Shown here: one piece after another, positions 1 to 9,206 of the stretch
Layout of the letters: every line of letters begins with the position of its first letter
How positions within the stretch are numbered: the first letter of the stretch is position 1
Assembly (NCBI GenBank): GCA_030748955.1
Contig: JASMKZ010000014.1
Coordinates: 1-32,776 of the forward strand
Direction: 5' to 3'
Length of the DNA: 32,776 bases
From: Fidelibacterota bacterium
Lineage (GTDB): Bacteria; Fidelibacterota; Marinisomatia; SCGC-AAA003-L08; D37C17
Notes under the pieces: model-generated
Database searches by the model: none
What the model was told of the DNA's origin: nothing
Seen by the model: the letters and a program-made list of their open reading frames with translations, nothing else
Program-made: the position numbers and the translations under genes

Positions 1-2736
1 GCCTCTAATCAAGGGCCTGGATTTGGTGGGTATACCGATGATGATTTTAATGATTTTTTGTGGGATACGGTTCTGTCTGATTTTACTTATGATAGTTATG
101 AAGGAATATATGATGGTAGTGGTGGAACGGACAGCCAAGGTATTAACGCCATTAATACGGGTGTAAGCCTAATTAACTATACAGGTCATGGTTCTATTTC
201 CAGTTGGGGGAATGGTGCATCCCTGAGCACTTCTCAAATTAATTCTCTGACGAATGACAACCGCCTTCCATTTGTTATTACAGTTGGCTGCAACGTAGGT
301 GAATTCCAGAGCACCAATGAATGTTTCTGTGAAGCGTGGATGAGGGCGACTAATGGAGGAGAACCTACAGGCTCTATTGCTCATTTTGGTTCTACTATAA
401 GTCAATCCTGGGAGCCTCCCATGCATGGTCAATACGGAATGAATCTTATATTGACAGAAAGTTATGATGACCATCTTACGAGAACAATAGGTGGTATCAC
501 TACCAATGGTTGCATGTATATGAATGATGCTCAGGGTAGTTCAGGGATTAATGAAACCAAGTACTGGACCTATTTTGGAGATCCTTCTGTACCTCTTAGG
601 ACTGCACCGTCAACAGAAATGAATATTGTTCATGATGATGTAATTATTATTGGTTCAACTGAATTTCTAGTTACCACAGGCTCTGAAGGTGATCTCGTGG
701 CTCTATCGCGAGATGGACAGCTGCTGGTATCGGGTTATACCGATAGATTTGGAGAGGTAAACCTGGAACTTGGTGATGCGGCAACGGTACCTGGCGAGAT
801 AGATTTTGTTGCCACAGGGTTTAATAATACTCCCTATGAGACTACGGTGATGGTACTTTCTCCAGATGGTGCTTATGTTCTTGTAAATAGTAGCTCTCTT
901 TCAGCGGGATTTGATGACTTGATTGAATATGGTGAATCTGTAGGGCTCAGTTTGACACTTGAAAATGTGGGCAGTGATGCTGCTAGCGATATATCAGTTG
1001 ATATCAGCACAGATGATCCCTACATTACCATTACAAGTGCTTCCGCTTCCACTAGCTATATTGCCCCAAATGGAACAGCTACGGTAACCGGACTTTCCTT
1101 TGATGTTGCAGGAAATGTTCCCAATAATTATAATTTTGAACTTAGTTGCGCTATTTCATCAGGTGGTGAAACCTGGGCATCAAATCTGAATTTTACCGCT
1201 TATGCTCCTGTATTGGACGTCACTTCTATAGTAGGAGATTTGGACCCTGGTGCAAGTACAGATATGAGCGTGACTGTGGTAAATAATGGTGGTACTCAGA
1301 TCACTTATCCTGAAGTGTCTGTAAGTGGTGATTCTTATGTTACTATAAATAATTCTTCGTTTTCTAATGCATATTCAGTAGAAGTGGGGATGGAAGCAAC
1401 ATTAGATATGAATGTTACAATAAGTTCTGCTGCGCCCATTGGACATCTGGCAGAATTTACTGTAACTGTGCTGGCAAACCTAGGGGATGGCCCTGTAACC
1501 ACAACAACATTTGCAGTACCTGTTGGGCAGGTAACTGCAAATTTCGAAGCTGGTCTTGGCTCATTAGATTGGGATCTCTCATGTAGCGGTGTTGGCTGCG
1601 CAAACTGGGGTGTTGATAATACGGAAGCAAACTCCGGCTCTTCTAGCGCACAGTCAGGTGCTATTGGTAACAGTCAGTCTTCCAGCATTTCTGTAACTCT
1701 GGATGTAACAGCCGATGGTGAAATTGACTTTAATTATAAGGTATCAGCAGAATACTCTTCATCCGGCAATTATTTTTATGATGGTTTGGAGTTTTATATT
1801 GACAATACTCTGAAAGGTCAGTACCAAAGTACCACATCCGGCGGATCACCCTGGACCAATGTAAGTTATGATGTTACCGCTGGTGAGCATACCTTTAAAT
1901 GGACCTATGTGAAAGATGGTGGAGGCGGCAGTACAGACTGCGATAATACAGACTGTGCTGATGCAGCCTGGATTGATGATATTGTATTCCCCCCAGCCTA
2001 TATGGAATCTGATGTTATAACAGGTGATCTGAATGGAGATAGTTTGGTTAATATTTTGGATGTTATAATTATGGTCAACATGATACTCGGAATAGAGCCT
2101 GAAACCTCCCTGGCAGATTTGAATGGAGATGGTGTGTTAAATATTCTGGATGTTGTGCAGGAAATTAATCTTATTCTGGGCCCTCGTGTGGATAATGCCA
2201 GCAGGGCACAGCTATTTGATACAGGTTCAGCTATAAAAGTCCAATCAGATGGGTATATAGCAGCTTTGAAAATGACTCTTATACATGAAGGCTTGTTCAG
2301 TTTAGAATTGACAGATGATGCGTACCTTGCAAGTTATAATACTGAGAGGAATACTACTACTATCATTGTGGTGGCACCAGAGACAGATCATCTCTTCAGC
2401 TATGAAGGCACATTCAGTATTATAGATGTAGAGGCTGCAAGTTCAGACGATTATATACAGGTTATGTTGCCATCTAGAACATCTTTGAGTGCAGCCTATC
2501 CTAATCCATTTAATCCTTCCACAACTATCAGCTATACACTTGCAAATACAGCTAATATTAACCTGAGTGTTTATAATGTTTCGGGACAGCTCATTGAGAA
2601 GCTGAAAAATGGTTATCAAGATGCTGGAAACTATGAAATAGTATGGGATGCATCTGAACAGCCTAGTGGGATATATTTATTGAGATTGCAGTCAGAACAT
2701 GAATCATTTAATCAGAAATTGATGCTAATGAAGTAA
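1..2736 (+). CDS. C25 (gingipain-type) secreted cysteine peptidase, C-terminal part
   Basis: The reading frame is open from base 1, so the N-terminus lies outside the window; the TTG at 58 is not a real start. The visible part opens in a C25 peptidase domain: the catalytic His is in NYTGHG (codon 187-189) and the catalytic Cys in VGCNVGEF (codon 289-291), the gingipain order and spacing. Beta-rich Ig-like/CARDB-like segments follow (about 600-1500), then a lectin/MAM-like region (about 1540-2000). Two dockerin-like repeats come next, GDLNGDS..NILDVIIMVN and ADLNGDGVLNILDVV (2023-2181). The last ~80 codons are a type IX secretion sorting domain beginning AYPNPFNPSTTISYTL. I infer an extracellular, surface-attached protease. 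Carrying both dockerin repeats and a T9SS domain sets it apart from the other dockerin proteins here. Family call is firm; substrate is unknown. Confidence 0.9.
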   Translation, partial: ASNQGPGFGGYTDDDFNDFLWDTVLSDFTYDSYEGIYDGSGGTDSQGINAINTGVSLINYTGHGSISSWGNGASLSTSQINSLTNDNRLPFVITVGCNVGEFQSTNECFCEAWMRATNGGEPTGSIAHFGSTISQSWEPPMHGQYGMNLILTESYDDHLTRTIGGITTNGCMYMNDAQGSSGINETKYWTYFGDPSVPLRTAPSTEMNIVHDDVIIIGSTEFLVTTGSEGDLVALSRDGQLLVSGYTDRFGEVNLELGDAATVPGEIDFVATGFNNTPYETTVMVLSPDGAYVLVNSSSLSAGFDDLIEYGESVGLSLTLENVGSDAASDISVDISTDDPYITITSASASTSYIAPNGTATVTGLSFDVAGNVPNNYNFELSCAISSGGETWASNLNFTAYAPVLDVTSIVGDLDPGASTDMSVTVVNNGGTQITYPEVSVSGDSYVTINNSSFSNAYSVEVGMEATLDMNVTISSAAPIGHLAEFTVTVLANLGDGPVTTTTFAVPVGQVTANFEAGLGSLDWDLSCSGVGCANWGVDNTEANSGSSSAQSGAIGNSQSSSISVTLDVTADGEIDFNYKVSAEYSSSGNYFYDGLEFYIDNTLKGQYQSTTSGGSPWTNVSYDVTAGEHTFKWTYVKDGGGGSTDCDNTDCADAAWIDDIVFPPAYMESDVITGDLNGDSLVNILDVIIMVNMILGIEPETSLADLNGDGVLNILDVVQEINLILGPRVDNASRAQLFDTGSAIKVQSDGYIAALKMTLIHEGLFSLELTDDAYLASYNTERNTTTIIVVAPETDHLFSYEGTFSIIDVEAASSDDYIQVMLPSRTSLSAAYPNPFNPSTTISYTLANTANINLSVYNVSGQLIEKLKNGYQDAGNYEIVWDASEQPSGIYLLRLQSEHESFNQKLMLMK

Positions 2737-2756
2737 CCTTGAGCGTTTACCATTAG

Positions 2757-2790
2757 GGAAAAAGGGCTCGGTTTTCTGGGCCCTTTTTTT
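2757..2790 (+). terminator. Rho-independent terminator after the C25 peptidase
   Basis: A 9-bp perfect stem (AAAAAGGGC at 2759-2767, GCCCTTTTT at 2780-2788) with a 12-base loop runs into a 7-T tract (2784-2790), 20 bases after the stop codon. It separates the peptidase from the next gene. Confidence 0.9.
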
Positions 2791-2840
2791 GTAGCTAGAT
2801 ATTAATAGTTATCTTTTCACAAATAATATTAAGTTTGTAA

Positions 2841-3098
2841 ATGATTTTTAGAGTACAGATATATAATTTCCTTGAAACAATCAGGCTTGCATTCCAAAAA
2901 CGATTAATTGGCGAAAAGGCAATTGCCAAACTGGAAGATAGATATAATCGACGTGACATCTGTTTCTCCTGTGAATTTAAAAAAGGATATTTTAAAAAAT
3001 ATTACCGTTGTACATCTTGTGAATGTTTAATTATTACAAAACTAATATTCACCACATCTGAATGTCCTGAAGGTAAATGGGGAACATTAGATTATTAA
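2841..3098 (+). CDS. Small Cys-rich, probably zinc-binding protein of unknown function
   Basis: 85 codons, not recognised as a named family. After a basic, helical N-terminus (residues 1-37) there are five cysteines in a zinc-ribbon-like layout: CFSC, then CTSCEC, then CPEGKW near the end. The CxxC...CxxC...C-P-x-G-K-W pattern is reminiscent of small ribbon proteins seen in phage and marine genomes, but that resemblance is from memory. The ATG is preceded at once by TAAGTTTG (2830-2837), which matches the Bacteroidetes -7 box TAnnTTTG, and there is no Shine-Dalgarno sequence. If that box is used the mRNA would be leaderless. It sits alone between a terminator and the next unknown gene. Probably a real gene because the Cys pattern is so ordered. 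Confidence 0.65.
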   Translation: MIFRVQIYNFLETIRLAFQKRLIGEKAIAKLEDRYNRRDICFSCEFKKGYFKKYYRCTSCECLIITKLIFTTSECPEGKWGTLDY

Positions 3099-3185
3099 AT
3101 TTGGATAAATTAACCTTCCATACAAATATTTAACCTGTTTAACTTCACCACAATATTTTTTAACAAACTGACATAATTAATATAA

Positions 3186-3869
3186 ATGAAATTATTTTCT
3201 CGCAATAAAGAAAGCTCAGATCCAGCAGATATAATACATAATAGTTTTATTGCCGTATCTGATAAAATTTATGCTGCCCTCGAAGAAGAAGGCTATCATT
3301 GGAGAAAGCCATGGGGGGTTAAGCGTTTTGAAAGTTTAGTATTAACTAAATTTATGATGGACTATTCTTTTAATAAGCTTGCCGAGGATAAATTAAAAGA
3401 TGATGAAAAAATTGCTTTTACTAATTTTTGTTCGATGGAATTTTCTCAATTGTTTAACGATGAATTTTCTCAAATCGGTTTAAATTTCGATGATATGCAG
3501 GATGAACTGCAACAAAAAATAGAGGCTTATTTTGATGCGCGGCGGGAAAGTAAACCTCCTTATTGTTGGCATAAAATATACCAATTGATTACTAGAAGTA
3601 AGTCTAAAGAAGAATTAGAAGATGATGTAGTGAAAAAATCTGCAGGATTAGAGCTTATAAAGGGGAATGAAAATTTTTCAGGGATGGTGCCCCAATATGA
3701 ATCTCAAATTCGTATTCTTAAAGATAAAGTCAATGCTTTTGAATCTGCAGAAATGATGTTGCCTCATATGGTTCGATTTACTAGGGATAAATTGCGGGCA
3801 ATAAATTTAAAAAAAATTAAAGCATTAAGTAAAAAATTAGCAAAAAAGGATAAGGGTAAGAAAAAATAG
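3186..3869 (+). CDS. Hypothetical protein, all-helical, lysine-rich tail
   Basis: 227 codons with no family I recognise. The sequence reads as soluble and almost entirely alpha-helical: charged amphipathic segments through residues 15-130, then a likely coiled-coil stretch around 175-195, and a strongly basic C-terminus (KKIKALSKKLAKKDKGKKK) that could bind nucleic acid or membrane phosphates. No signal peptide or membrane span is seen. The ATG is preceded by an AT-rich stretch without a Shine-Dalgarno sequence. Codon use and AT content match the neighbours, so there is no sign of recent transfer. Function is unknown; the basic tail is the only clue. Confidence 0.7.
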   Translation: MKLFSRNKESSDPADIIHNSFIAVSDKIYAALEEEGYHWRKPWGVKRFESLVLTKFMMDYSFNKLAEDKLKDDEKIAFTNFCSMEFSQLFNDEFSQIGLNFDDMQDELQQKIEAYFDARRESKPPYCWHKIYQLITRSKSKEELEDDVVKKSAGLELIKGNENFSGMVPQYESQIRILKDKVNAFESAEMMLPHMVRFTRDKLRAINLKKIKALSKKLAKKDKGKKK

Positions 3870-3887
3870 TTCCAATCTTAATTGGAA
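3870..3887 (+). repeat. Short inverted repeat after the hypothetical gene
   Basis: TTCCAAT and ATTGGAA (7 bp, 4-base loop) begin just after the stop codon at 3869. There is no T tract, so it is a weak terminator candidate or an mRNA 3'-end hairpin. The rest of the gap to ileS (3888-4047) shows nothing I can identify. Confidence 0.35.
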
Positions 3888-4047
3888 TACTATTCAAAGC
3901 AAGTTGCCCAATTACTTCCTGATGTGAGTTGCTCTATATTCAAAAAGGTAATTCTACATTTAGTTAATAAATATTATTCTCTTCGGAAGTCCATTGTATT
4001 CATATCTCAAAATGTCCTAAATTTCTTGTCATTAAACTATTAGATTT

Positions 4048-7000
4048 ATGGCTGATTCAAAAATATTTAATCCAGTAGATAATAAGGTTGATTTTGTCCA
4101 GATTGAGCATGACATGCTTGATAAATGGAATAGAGAAGATACTTTTAATCAATTAAGAAAAAAGAACGCTGAGGGTAAGCCCTGGTCGTTTCTCGATGGA
4201 CCTATTACTGCAAATAATCCTATGGGTGTTCATCATGCATGGGGTCGTACTTTAAAAGATATTTTCCAACGCTTTCATGCAATGAAAGGTAGAGATTTAA
4301 GATATCAAAATGGGTTTGATTGTCAGGGGTTATGGGTTGAAATTGAAGTAGAAAAAGAATTGGGTTTTAAATCGAAGAGAGACGTAGAAAAATATGGTTT
4401 AGAAAATTTTGTAAATAAATGCAAAGAAAGAGTGCTGAAGTATTCTACAATTCAATCTGAACAGTCAAAGCGATTGGGGTATTGGATGGATTGGGATAAT
4501 TCCTACTTTACTATGTCTGATGAAAATAATTATACTATTTGGGCATTCCTCAAAAAGTTATATGAAGATGGGAAAATTTATAAGGGTACAGATGTTGTTC
4601 CCTGGTCTGGTCGTTCGGGAACCTCCTATTCCCAAATGGAAATTATTGAAGGTAGAAAACTTGTAGCACACACGTCGGTATTTGTGCGATTCCCTATAAA
4701 AAATAAGCATAATGAATATATATTGGTATGGACAACAACTCCCTGGACCCTTACTTCAAATGTGGCTGCTGCCGTTAATGTAGACTTAGATTATATAAAA
4801 ATAAAAGCTACCGACGGCGCATTCTATTATTTTGCAAAAGAGAATCTTGAATTTCAACGCCTTGATAAACAATTTAAAGAAAAAAAGCAATGGATTGATG
4901 GTGTGCCGAAATTAAAAACAATTGCTCAAATATTTAAAGAGCGAGGTGGATATGAAGTAATAGGCACAATTAAGGGTGTTGATATGCTGGGATGGGAGTA
5001 TGAAGGGCCTTTTGACGAACTGGAAGCCCAGAGTAAAGTTGGCGGCTATCCATTTGTAGATAAAGCATTAAAAGTTGATGGAAAAACTGGTATTTCCTGT
5101 CATCGCATTATTGATGGTGGAAAAGATAGTATAGGCAGTGATGTGGTAGTGGCTGGCGAAGGTACGGGAATTGTACATACAGCGCCAGGATGTGGTGCAA
5201 TTGATAAGAAAATTGCTCAAAAAGCTGAACTTATTTCAATTGCACCTCTAAATGAAGAATCATGTTATATAGATGGCTTTGGAAAATATAGTGGAAAATG
5301 TGCAACACATCTTGAAACAACCCAGGAAATCATTGCTGATTTAAAGGATAAAGGGTTACTTCTTTATCAAGAGCAGTATCCTCATGTTTATCCTCATTGT
5401 TGGCGTTCAGGAGATGAATTGGTTTTTCGAATCGTTGATGAATGGTATATCAATATGGATTGGCGAGATAAAATTAAAAATCTGGTAAAAGATATTCAAT
5501 GGATTCCCGAGTGGGGTCATGATAGAGAAATGGAATGGCTTGAAAATATGGGAGATTGGATGATTTCCAAAAAAAGATTTTGGGGATTGGCTCTTCCAAT
5601 TTGGAAATTCGAAGATGATTCATTTTATGTTGTTGGTTCTAAAGAAGAACTTAAAAAATTAGCTGTTGAAGGATGGGATGAGTTTGAAGGTAAGAGCCCT
5701 CATCGCCCATGGATTGATAAGGTGAAAATAAAGCATCCTGAAACGGGACTTATTGGTACTCGTATTCCTGATGTGGGGAACCCATGGCTTGATGCAGGTA
5801 TTGTACCCTATTCTACCTTTCATTATAATTCTGATAAAGATTATTGGAAAAAGTGGTTTCCGGCTGATTTTGTAGTTGAATGTTTGCCCGGACAATTCCG
5901 CAATTGGTTCTACTCATTATTGGCTCTTTCTACGGTAATGGAGGAAAAAGCTCCCTTCAAAACTTTATTAGGGCATGCGTTGGTGAAAGATGAAACAGGC
6001 CGTGATATGCATAAATCATGGGGTAATGCAATTTGGTTTGATGATGCTGCAGAAAAGATGGGAGTTGATGTTATGCGTTGGATGTATGCCAGTCAAAACC
6101 CTGAACATAATTTATTATTTGGATATGGTATCGCAGATGAGGTGAGAAAACAATTAATTACATTATGGAATACGTATTCATTTTTTGTAACCTACGCAAA
6201 TTTGGATGGGTTTGACCCTTCAGCGAAAATAAAAAAAGAGACTCTTAGAAAGTCAGACCGATGGATCCTTGCAAAAACCAATAAATTTATCGAAACGGCT
6301 GAAAAACATTATAATTCTTTTCAAGTATTTCAGCTTATGGCAGAGGCGACCCGATTATTGGATGATTTATCTAACTGGTACGTAAGGAGAAATCGTCGAC
6401 GATTTTGGAAATCAGAAAATGACTCTGATAAAACGGCTGCATATTCAACACTTTATCATGTTTTAATTAACTTTGTAAAAGTTATTGCGCCAATTGTTCC
6501 TTTTGTTAGCGACAAAATTTATGGTAATTTAGTATCAGGGAACAATGAGACTAATTTTGATAGTGTGCATCTCTGTGATTTTCCAGTCGTTGATCCGAGT
6601 GATATTGACGAGAATGTATTGAATGAGATTGATGTGGTAATTCAAATTGTCAGTTTAAGTAGATCTGCTAGAAATAAAGCAAATATTAAAATTAGGCAGC
6701 CATTGTCTGAACTTGCTCTTTTTGCAATTGATGATATCCAAAAAATTGCAGAAAATAATAAGGCTGAAATTTTAGAAGAATTGAATATTAAGGAGTTAAA
6801 TTTTGTAGAAAAAGAATCTGATTTGGTACAATATAATGTAAAGCCTGATTTTCCAACGCTTGGGCAAAAATATGGAAAAGATATTGGACGGATCACTACT
6901 TATTTAAAAAGTGTTGATTCTCAAGAACTTGTACAAAAAGTTAAAAAAATGAATTCAGTTATTATTGCAGGTAAAGATGGGGATTTAGAAATATTACCTG

Positions 7001-7362
7001 AAGAACTTATTTTGGAAGAAGTGTCAGTAAATAATTATGCTGTTTCATCTGGAAAAAATTTCATTGTAGGAATAAGCACGGAAATTTCAGAATCTTTGAA
7101 ACAAGAGGGGTTAGTAAGGGATTTAATAAGACAAGTACAAAATTTACGAAAAGATTCAGGTTTAAAAGTAGAAGACCGGATTGAAATTGAAATAAATGGA
7201 TCAAAAGAGTTAAATGATGCTGTAGTATCTTATGAATCTTATTTCATGAATGAAGTATTAGGAGTAAAATTGGACATGGGGAATTGCATAACGTTTAAAT
7301 ATAATGATTCAGTAAAAATAGCTGGTGAAAAGACAATTATTGGAATTTCACCTTTAATATAA
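4048..7362 (+). CDS. ileS: Isoleucyl-tRNA synthetase, type 2 (eukaryote-like), with GVHH in place of HIGH
   Basis: Class I aminoacyl-tRNA synthetase charging tRNA-Ile with isoleucine in the cytoplasm. At 1104 residues it is much longer than the E. coli-type enzyme (about 940) and fits the longer IleRS2/eukaryote-like form. The HIGH signature aligns to G60-V61-H62-H63 in NNPMGVHHAWGRT, so the first and third positions are swapped (GxHH). The KMSKS loop reads DMHKS (residues 653-657, in GRDMHKSWGN). The CP1 editing domain is intact: the Thr-rich WTTTPWTLTSN motif and GTGIVHTAPGCGAID are both present. The anticodon-binding domain follows (DRWILAKTN..., SNWYVRRNRRRFW). I see no C-terminal zinc-knuckle Cys set. 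It heads the run leading to the DksA/TraR-like gene, lspA and rluD; no T-box leader is visible. From work on this family, GxHH variants are linked to strong mupirocin resistance. Confidence 0.97.
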   Translation: MADSKIFNPVDNKVDFVQIEHDMLDKWNREDTFNQLRKKNAEGKPWSFLDGPITANNPMGVHHAWGRTLKDIFQRFHAMKGRDLRYQNGFDCQGLWVEIEVEKELGFKSKRDVEKYGLENFVNKCKERVLKYSTIQSEQSKRLGYWMDWDNSYFTMSDENNYTIWAFLKKLYEDGKIYKGTDVVPWSGRSGTSYSQMEIIEGRKLVAHTSVFVRFPIKNKHNEYILVWTTTPWTLTSNVAAAVNVDLDYIKIKATDGAFYYFAKENLEFQRLDKQFKEKKQWIDGVPKLKTIAQIFKERGGYEVIGTIKGVDMLGWEYEGPFDELEAQSKVGGYPFVDKALKVDGKTGISCHRIIDGGKDSIGSDVVVAGEGTGIVHTAPGCGAIDKKIAQKAELISIAPLNEESCYIDGFGKYSGKCATHLETTQEIIADLKDKGLLLYQEQYPHVYPHCWRSGDELVFRIVDEWYINMDWRDKIKNLVKDIQWIPEWGHDREMEWLENMGDWMISKKRFWGLALPIWKFEDDSFYVVGSKEELKKLAVEGWDEFEGKSPHRPWIDKVKIKHPETGLIGTRIPDVGNPWLDAGIVPYSTFHYNSDKDYWKKWFPADFVVECLPGQFRNWFYSLLALSTVMEEKAPFKTLLGHALVKDETGRDMHKSWGNAIWFDDAAEKMGVDVMRWMYASQNPEHNLLFGYGIADEVRKQLITLWNTYSFFVTYANLDGFDPSAKIKKETLRKSDRWILAKTNKFIETAEKHYNSFQVFQLMAEATRLLDDLSNWYVRRNRRRFWKSENDSDKTAAYSTLYHVLINFVKVIAPIVPFVSDKIYGNLVSGNNETNFDSVHLCDFPVVDPSDIDENVLNEIDVVIQIVSLSRSARNKANIKIRQPLSELALFAIDDIQKIAENNKAEILEELNIKELNFVEKESDLVQYNVKPDFPTLGQKYGKDIGRITTYLKSVDSQELVQKVKKMNSVIIAGKDGDLEILPEELILEEVSVNNYAVSSGKNFIVGISTEISESLKQEGLVRDLIRQVQNLRKDSGLKVEDRIEIEINGSKELNDAVVSYESYFMNEVLGVKLDMGNCITFKYNDSVKIAGEKTIIGISPLI

Positions 7363-7374
7363 GAAGGTAATAAT

Positions 7375-7758
7375 ATGGCAGAAAGTGAAAAAAAGAAATG
7401 GACAAAAAAGGAATTAGATCAGTTTACAACTTTGATATTAGAAAAGAGAAATGAAGTAACTCTTGAGTTAAAAGAAGCTAAAGAAAAAGCTGACGAAGTT
7501 TTAAAGAATAATTCTAATAATGCGATTTACTCATCTCACATGGCAGATGCTGTATCGGATCAGCAAGAAATGGAAAAAAACTATTATATGATGGATCGGG
7601 GGAATAGTTATTTAAAATATCTCAATAGAGCGTTAGAAATGATTAAAGATGGATCTTTTGGAATTTGTTCATCCTGTGGTGTGCTTATTAATAAAGAAAG
7701 GTTGATTGAGGTACCGCATACTACCAGCTGCTTCGATTGCAAATCACAAACGGCTTAA
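7375..7758 (+). CDS. DksA/TraR-family zinc-finger regulator
   Basis: 127 residues. An N-terminal helical hairpin (about 10-90), rich in Lys and Glu, is followed by a C4 zinc finger: C98-x2-C101 and C119-x2-C122, within FGICSSCGVLINKERL. This is the DksA/TraR fold, which binds RNA polymerase through its secondary channel. The acidic tip sequence is HMADAVSDQQE, close to DksA's DxxDxA tip but spaced differently, so ppGpp-dependent behaviour cannot be assumed. It follows ileS by 12 bases with an AGAAGG ribosome-binding site. The ileS - dksA-like - lspA - rluD order is well known from Bacteroidetes/Chlorobi relatives, so co-transcription is likely. Confidence 0.9.
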   Translation: MAESEKKKWTKKELDQFTTLILEKRNEVTLELKEAKEKADEVLKNNSNNAIYSSHMADAVSDQQEMEKNYYMMDRGNSYLKYLNRALEMIKDGSFGICSSCGVLINKERLIEVPHTTSCFDCKSQTA

Positions 7759-7762
7759 TTTA

Positions 7763-8254
7763 TTGAAGGTATATATCCCAACCATATTGGTAGTATTTAT
7801 AGATCAATTTTCAAAATTGTGGATAAAAAATAATTTACCACATTGGGAAACATGGAATATCCTCGGTTCATTTTTGCGCTTTACCCATGTGAAAAACCCT
7901 GGTATTGCATTTGGTATTTCGGTTGGGGAGTTCAGTATAATAGTAGTGTTTTTATCAATAATTGCTACCTTGTTTATTGCTTATTTGCATTGGCAAGAAC
8001 GTAATAATCACCCGCTTATTTCAATTGGATTGGGACTTATTTTAGGTGGCGCAATTGGCAATCTTATTGATAGAAGTTCAATATTCTTTGTTCAAAATTA
8101 CGAAGGGGTTATTGATTTCATTGATATTGGTTCTTCAAGTTTCCGCTGGTATACATTTAATATTGCTGATTCGGCAGTTACTATTGGGATTATTCTTTAT
8201 TTAATGCATTCTTTTTTTACAACTAAGCCAGAATTATTAGAAAGAAATGATTGA
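7763..8254 (+). CDS. lspA: Lipoprotein signal peptidase (signal peptidase II)
   Basis: Inner-membrane aspartyl protease that removes signal peptides from prolipoproteins; the window encodes at least two candidate substrates (27523-27897 minus, 29133-31232). Family motifs are complete: DQFSKLW in the first membrane helix, NPGIAFGI, GGAIGNLIDR, and the catalytic Asp pair in VIDFID and FNIADSAV. Four hydrophobic spans are apparent. I choose the TTG at 7763, 5 bases after the previous stop, because it gives 163 residues and places the first DQxSK motif at residue 14, as usual for LspA. The frame also runs back to a TTG at 7706 inside the previous gene, but that would add about 19 unconserved residues. 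No good Shine-Dalgarno sequence is seen, so translational coupling is likely. The end overlaps rluD by 8 bases. It is one of only two called genes here ending in TGA, apart from a proposed small ORF. Confidence 0.92.
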   Translation: MKVYIPTILVVFIDQFSKLWIKNNLPHWETWNILGSFLRFTHVKNPGIAFGISVGEFSIIVVFLSIIATLFIAYLHWQERNNHPLISIGLGLILGGAIGNLIDRSSIFFVQNYEGVIDFIDIGSSSFRWYTFNIADSAVTIGIILYLMHSFFTTKPELLERND

Positions 8255-9206
8255 AAATCATTCATTTACTGTAGAAGAATCTCGTTTACGGATAGATCAG
8301 TATCTTGCGAATAAACTTCCTGATATTTCTCGATCTAAAATTCAAAATCTAATTAAACTGGGACAAGTTACAATTAATGGTGAACCAGTGAAGTCATCAT
8401 TAATACTGCAAGGCAACGAAGCTATTGAGTGCAAATTTCAAGCACAAATAAAAGACGAAAGTATAGCCGGTGAAGTAATGGACTTAAATATCATATTTGA
8501 AGATGACTACTTAGCCGTAATAAACAAACCAACAGGGTTAGTTGTACATCCTGGAAGTGGTAATTGGTCAGGGACGCTACTGAATGGACTCGTCCATCAT
8601 TTTAATAATCTATCTCGCCAAGATTCAATGAGGCCTGGAATTGTTCATCGTTTAGATAAAGATACCTCCGGAGTTATTATAATTGCAAAAAATGATAAGT
8701 CTCATGACAATCTGAGTGAACAGTTTAGTGAAAGAAAAGTAAAGAAGGAATATCTGGCATTGGCTTGGGGTAAATTAAATGATCAGGGTACAATAGAGGG
8801 TGAAATGGGACGGCATGCCCGAGATAGAAAATTATTTACCATGGTTGAAAGTGGTGGAAGAAATTCTTTTACCGAATTTGAGTTAGATGAGTACTTCCCT
8901 CCACTTTCATGGCTCAGACTCTATCCTGAAACTGGAAGAACTCATCAATTAAGAGTTCATTTAAAATCTATTGGTCATCCAATATTCTGTGATGATGCCT
9001 ATGGTGGTGGTGCAAAATATGCAAGGTCCTTCCATGTGAAGTATACTCAATTATTAAATCGACTATTAAAAAATGTAAATAGAGTAGCATTGCACGCACA
9101 TAAACTGGAAATATCCCATCCTGAAACAAATGAAATTATGTTATTTCAAGCGCCTATTCCTGAAGATTTAAATCGAGCATTAGAAATTTTAAAAAATGAA
9201 AAGTAA
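8247..9206 (+). CDS. rluD: 23S rRNA pseudouridine synthase, RluD/RluA family
   Basis: 319 residues. An N-terminal S4 RNA-binding domain (about 13-60) is followed by the RluA-type catalytic domain. The catalytic motif HRLDKDTSG is at residues 134-142, with D137 as the catalytic Asp. NKPTGLVVHPGSG and the C-terminal ETGRTHQLRVHLKSIGHPI motif are also typical. RluD-type enzymes modify helix 69 of 23S rRNA; exact target sites cannot be read from sequence. The start ATG lies inside the end of lspA, and the gene overlaps the following recombinase by 11 bases, so it is part of a tightly coupled operon. The neighbour of lspA in most relatives is RluD rather than RluA or RluC, which supports the symbol. 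Confidence 0.92.
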   Translation: MIENHSFTVEESRLRIDQYLANKLPDISRSKIQNLIKLGQVTINGEPVKSSLILQGNEAIECKFQAQIKDESIAGEVMDLNIIFEDDYLAVINKPTGLVVHPGSGNWSGTLLNGLVHHFNNLSRQDSMRPGIVHRLDKDTSGVIIIAKNDKSHDNLSEQFSERKVKKEYLALAWGKLNDQGTIEGEMGRHARDRKLFTMVESGGRNSFTEFELDEYFPPLSWLRLYPETGRTHQLRVHLKSIGHPIFCDDAYGGGAKYARSFHVKYTQLLNRLLKNVNRVALHAHKLEISHPETNEIMLFQAPIPEDLNRALEILKNEK

